Assembly: GCA_021325135.1 (NCBI GenBank) | Contig: JAJPHT010000015.1 | Span: 124,001 to 188,000 of the forward strand | Source: Pseudomonadota bacterium | Lineage (GTDB): Archaea > Thermoplasmatota > SW-10-69-26 > JACQPN01 > JAJPHT01 | Direction: 5' to 3' | Length of the DNA: 64,000 nt | Shown here: piece by piece, positions 62,195 through 64,000 of the stretch | Layout: each line of letters starts with the position of its first letter | How positions within the stretch are numbered: position 1 is the first letter of the stretch | Translations under genes and position numbers: made by a program | The notes under the pieces: model-generated | The model's input: the letters and a program-made list of their open reading frames with translations, nothing else | Told to the model about the DNA's origin: nothing | The model's database searches: none

Positions 62195-62713
62195 TTCGAC
62201 GACGCCCCGTTCACGCGCCCCGACGGCCGCGTCCCCGTGGTGGGCGTCCACATGCGCGGCTCGACCCGCGTGGAGGGCATCCTGGCCACGGACGTGCTGC
62301 GCGACGGAGGCGACGCCACGGCCCGCGTCGCGCGCTGCGTCGCCGGGTCGGGCCTGCGCGGCACCAAGGCGATCCTCCTGGACGGGGCCTCCTTCGCGGG
62401 GTTCAACGTCGTGGACCTCGACGGGCTGGCGGAGGAGACGGGCGTCCCCTGCATCGCGTTCACCAAGGGCGTGCCGGACTACGCGGCCATCCGCGCCGCG
62501 CTGGCCAACGTGCCCGACCCCGAGGCCAAGTGGGCGCTCATCGAGCGGCGCCGCACCGCGACGCTCCCCACGGCGACCTCGCCCATCACCGTCTCGTGGG
62601 CAGGGGATGTGGACCAGGCGCGCGTTGCGGAGATCCTTGCTCTCACGACGGCCCACGGCCTCGTGCCCGAGCCGCTGCGCGTGGCGCACCTCGTGGCCAG
62701 CGTCATGCGCTAG
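62168..62713 (+). CDS. DUF99 (UPF0215) family protein, 181 aa
   Basis: The archaeal DUF99 family: IRTIGFDDAPFTRPDGRVPV, GVHMRGSTRVEGILATDVLR, ILLDGASFAGFNVVDLDGLA and CIAFTKGVPD, ending PLRVAHLVASVMR. The DD and later D/E residues make an RNase H-like (endonuclease V-type) fold likely; no activity is firmly assigned. ATG 62168 lies inside a possible RNA switch. The stop overlaps the convergent lipoprotein by 11 bases. The gene is probably transcribed from a promoter before 62095, as no TATA box lies nearer. Confidence 0.9.
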   Translation: MKSEIRTIGFDDAPFTRPDGRVPVVGVHMRGSTRVEGILATDVLRDGGDATARVARCVAGSGLRGTKAILLDGASFAGFNVVDLDGLAEETGVPCIAFTKGVPDYAAIRAALANVPDPEAKWALIERRRTATLPTATSPITVSWAGDVDQARVAEILALTTAHGLVPEPLRVAHLVASVMR

Positions 62714-63296
62714 CGGGCGCCAGGGTGAGCGTGCCCTGCACCTTGAAGTCCACGCTGGAGAAGACCAGCGCGCCGCTGGGCGTCGGCGTGATGGCCAGGC
62801 TCCCGACGCTCAACGCGATGGCGCCGTCGGCGGGCAGCGCCTTCAGGTCGACGTCCAGCGTCATGGGGCTGGGCGCCGACTTGTAATCATTGCACTGGAA
62901 GCTCGCGGCGTCCCCCTTCTTGCCGGTGCAGACCGAGGCGTAGAACGTCATGCCGGGCTGCTGCGCGCCGTACTCGATCTTCACGACGACGCGCCTGGGC
63001 ACGCCCTTGGCGTCCACGACGTGGAAGCTCTCGGAGCCCGTCTGGGAGAACTGGCACTGGTCCGCGGGCGTGCCGTAGGAGCAGGCCCCCGTGGGCGACG
63101 TGCCGCTGTACGAGATGGGGACGGGCGGCGGAGCCACGGGCGCCGTCTCGTTGGGCGTCGCGTTCGCCAGGGGCGCCGCGGCGGGCGAGAGGGTGGCGGT
63201 CTCCTTCGTCGCGGGCGTGGGCGTGGAGCCCCCGAGGCAGCCGGCGCCAAGGGATGCGGAGAGAAGGATGAGCGCGAGCAGCCGGGCCTGGATCAC
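62703..63296 (-). CDS. Lipoprotein of unknown function, 197 aa
   Basis: Signal peptide with lipobox LGAGC (Cys20) from GTG 63296, then a Thr/Pro/Ala-rich linker to about residue 62 and a beta domain: PTGACSYGTPADQCQFSQTG, SFHVVDAKGVPRRVVVKIEY, then TFYASVCTGKKGDAASFQCN. Four cysteines suggest two disulfides. The domain type was not recognised, but similar linker-plus-sandwich lipoproteins occur at 33150 and 59381. The gene is downstream of PGI/PMI but separated by 190 bases, with its own possible promoter. Confidence 0.7.
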   Translation of the reverse strand: MIQARLLALILLSASLGAGCLGGSTPTPATKETATLSPAAAPLANATPNETAPVAPPPVPISYSGTSPTGACSYGTPADQCQFSQTGSESFHVVDAKGVPRRVVVKIEYGAQQPGMTFYASVCTGKKGDAASFQCNDYKSAPSPMTLDVDLKALPADGAIALSVGSLAITPTPSGALVFSSVDFKVQGTLTLAPASA

Positions 63297-63409
63297 GGGG
63301 TTCCCCGGCGGCGCGAGGCCAGGACGGGTCTTCACGTTTGTGGATGGGTCGTGCTCCGGCGATCGTCCGGCTGGGGGCGCCCGCCTGGCCGGATGAACAA
63401 AAGCCGAAA

Positions 63410-63419
63410 GTGATATCAC
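63410..63419. promoter_or_regulatory. GTGATATCAC palindrome in the 191-base gap before the lipoprotein
   Basis: The only A/T-rich part of the gap 63297-63487. It lies 114 bases before the lipoprotein GTG and 69 after the PGI/PMI stop on the same strand. It is a perfect ten-base palindrome and may be an operator or TATA region. Confidence 0.4.
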
Positions 63420-63487
63420 GATGGGGCCCGATCAAAGGGTGGCCGGGTCCACCCCCCCATCCCGTTTTTCCCGGCCTTTTCATGCCG

Positions 63488-64000
63488 TTACTTGATGGAC
63501 GCCGCGAAGCCCGTCTCGCCCACGCGGCGCTTCAGCTCCACGATGACGTCCACGGGGGTGGGGTCCACGCTGCGCAGCGCGGCGAGGTAGACCGAGACGG
63601 CGTCCCCCGCGAGGCTGCTGGTGAGGAGGCGCTCGGGGAGCGTCTCGCCGCGGCTGTCGATCTGCACGACGCGCCCCCCCTTCTCCTGGATGAGGCGGCC
63701 GGTGAACGCGAAGCGCGCCTTGGCCTGCTCGTGCTCGCCCGCGTGGCGCAGGAAGACGGCGGTGAAGCGGTCGAGGTCCACGTCGCCGTCCCAGCCCACG
63801 AGCTCGTTGTGGTTCATCTCCGGCATGACGCCCCACCACGAGAGGACCTTGCCGTTCTCGTTGAGCTGGTTCGCGAAGCGGCGCGCGGCGGGGGCCAGGA
63901 CGCCCGACGCGTAGACGGCCGCGACGCTCTCCTGGAGCGCGAGGGCGATGCGCTTGGCCTCGTTCTTGGCCGCGGGCACGTCGGGCGCCACCTCGACGAC
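63488..64000 (-). CDS. Bifunctional phosphoglucose/phosphomannose isomerase (C-terminal part; runs off right edge)
   Basis: The last 170 codons of an archaeal PGI/PMI. The visible part starts in the middle of the sugar-isomerase second domain (VVEVAPDVPAAKNEAKRIAL) and has RFANQLNENGKVLSWWGVMP, EMNHNELVGWDGD, with the catalytic glutamate and histidine (E-x-NHNE), and SVDPTPVDVIVELKRRVGE at the end, which is the family-specific PGI/PMI closing. It converts glucose-6-phosphate and mannose-6-phosphate to fructose-6-phosphate. The N-terminus and start are outside the window. TAA stop at 63488. Confidence 0.93.
   Translation of the reverse strand, partial: VVEVAPDVPAAKNEAKRIALALQESVAAVYASGVLAPAARRFANQLNENGKVLSWWGVMPEMNHNELVGWDGDVDLDRFTAVFLRHAGEHEQAKARFAFTGRLIQEKGGRVVQIDSRGETLPERLLTSSLAGDAVSVYLAALRSVDPTPVDVIVELKRRVGETGFAASIK

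Overview
The window reads as one stretch of a high-GC archaeal chromosome. The evidence is the gene content: an archaeal type IV pilin at the left edge, a Hel308 helicase next to a Cgi121 (KEOPS) gene, archaeal FtsZ, Spt5 and ribosomal protein L11, an archaeal tyrosyl-tRNA synthetase, a stand-alone GMP synthase ATP-pyrophosphatase subunit, a DUF99 protein and a bifunctional phosphoglucose/phosphomannose isomerase. Promoters agree: AT-rich TATA-like boxes stand about 25-40 bases before many starts, often so close to the start codon that the mRNA must be leaderless. Membrane-anchored tandem winged-helix regulators and many secreted or lipid-anchored proteins suggest an uncultivated member of the Thermoplasmatota; this placement is inference. 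No rRNA, tRNA or CRISPR array was seen.

Layout. 1-580: pilin and two overlapping KGG-repeat mini-proteins. 900-8100: a lipoyl E2 acyltransferase, a five-PAS histidine kinase, a ribbon-helix-helix regulator with a small charged partner, and an acyl-CoA synthetase. 8100-13600: two tandem membrane-anchored double-winged-helix regulators, small exported proteins, an amino-acid permease, and a membrane protein/regulator pair. 14000-16900: Hel308 and Cgi121. 16900-19800: a lower-GC patch of secreted proteins. 20000-29600: two purple-acid-phosphatase-like enzymes, a CBS/ParB-like protein, acylphosphatase with an MBL hydrolase, thioredoxin, ftsZ and a BNR-repeat exoprotein. 29200-31750: an ArsR-SRPBCC-DUF1801-VOC operon of bacterial type. 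31800-42800: Spt5 and L11 (separated from each other and from their usual partners), small secreted proteins, a HEAT protein, SDR, OCD family enzyme, GuaA subunit B, MGMT. 42700-56600: a large glycosyltransferase, sulfite-oxidase-like enzyme, methyltransferase, a third KGG protein coupled to an erythromycin-esterase-like enzyme, aminotransferase V, S53 peptidase, MMPL transporter and a divergent XRE-CBS/wHTH pair. 56700-64000: rhodanese, dodecin, TyrRS, a second lower-GC secreted pair, a response regulator facing an Hpt protein, DUF99, a lipoprotein and the truncated PGI/PMI.

The genes are mostly single or in short runs of two to six with 1-8 base overlaps (ATGA, GTGA, TGATG), implying translational coupling. 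Two intergenic repeat families are the most unusual content: a 90-base element that folds into a four-way cloverleaf (three copies) and a 104-110 base perfect-ended hairpin (two copies) whose arms differ by compensating changes. A leader before the DUF99 gene contains a duplicated gene start plus an inverted copy that could form alternative stems.

Limits: everything is read by eye, without searches. Start codons are GTG or TTG in many genes and are chosen from TATA spacing, Shine-Dalgarno matches and domain boundaries.
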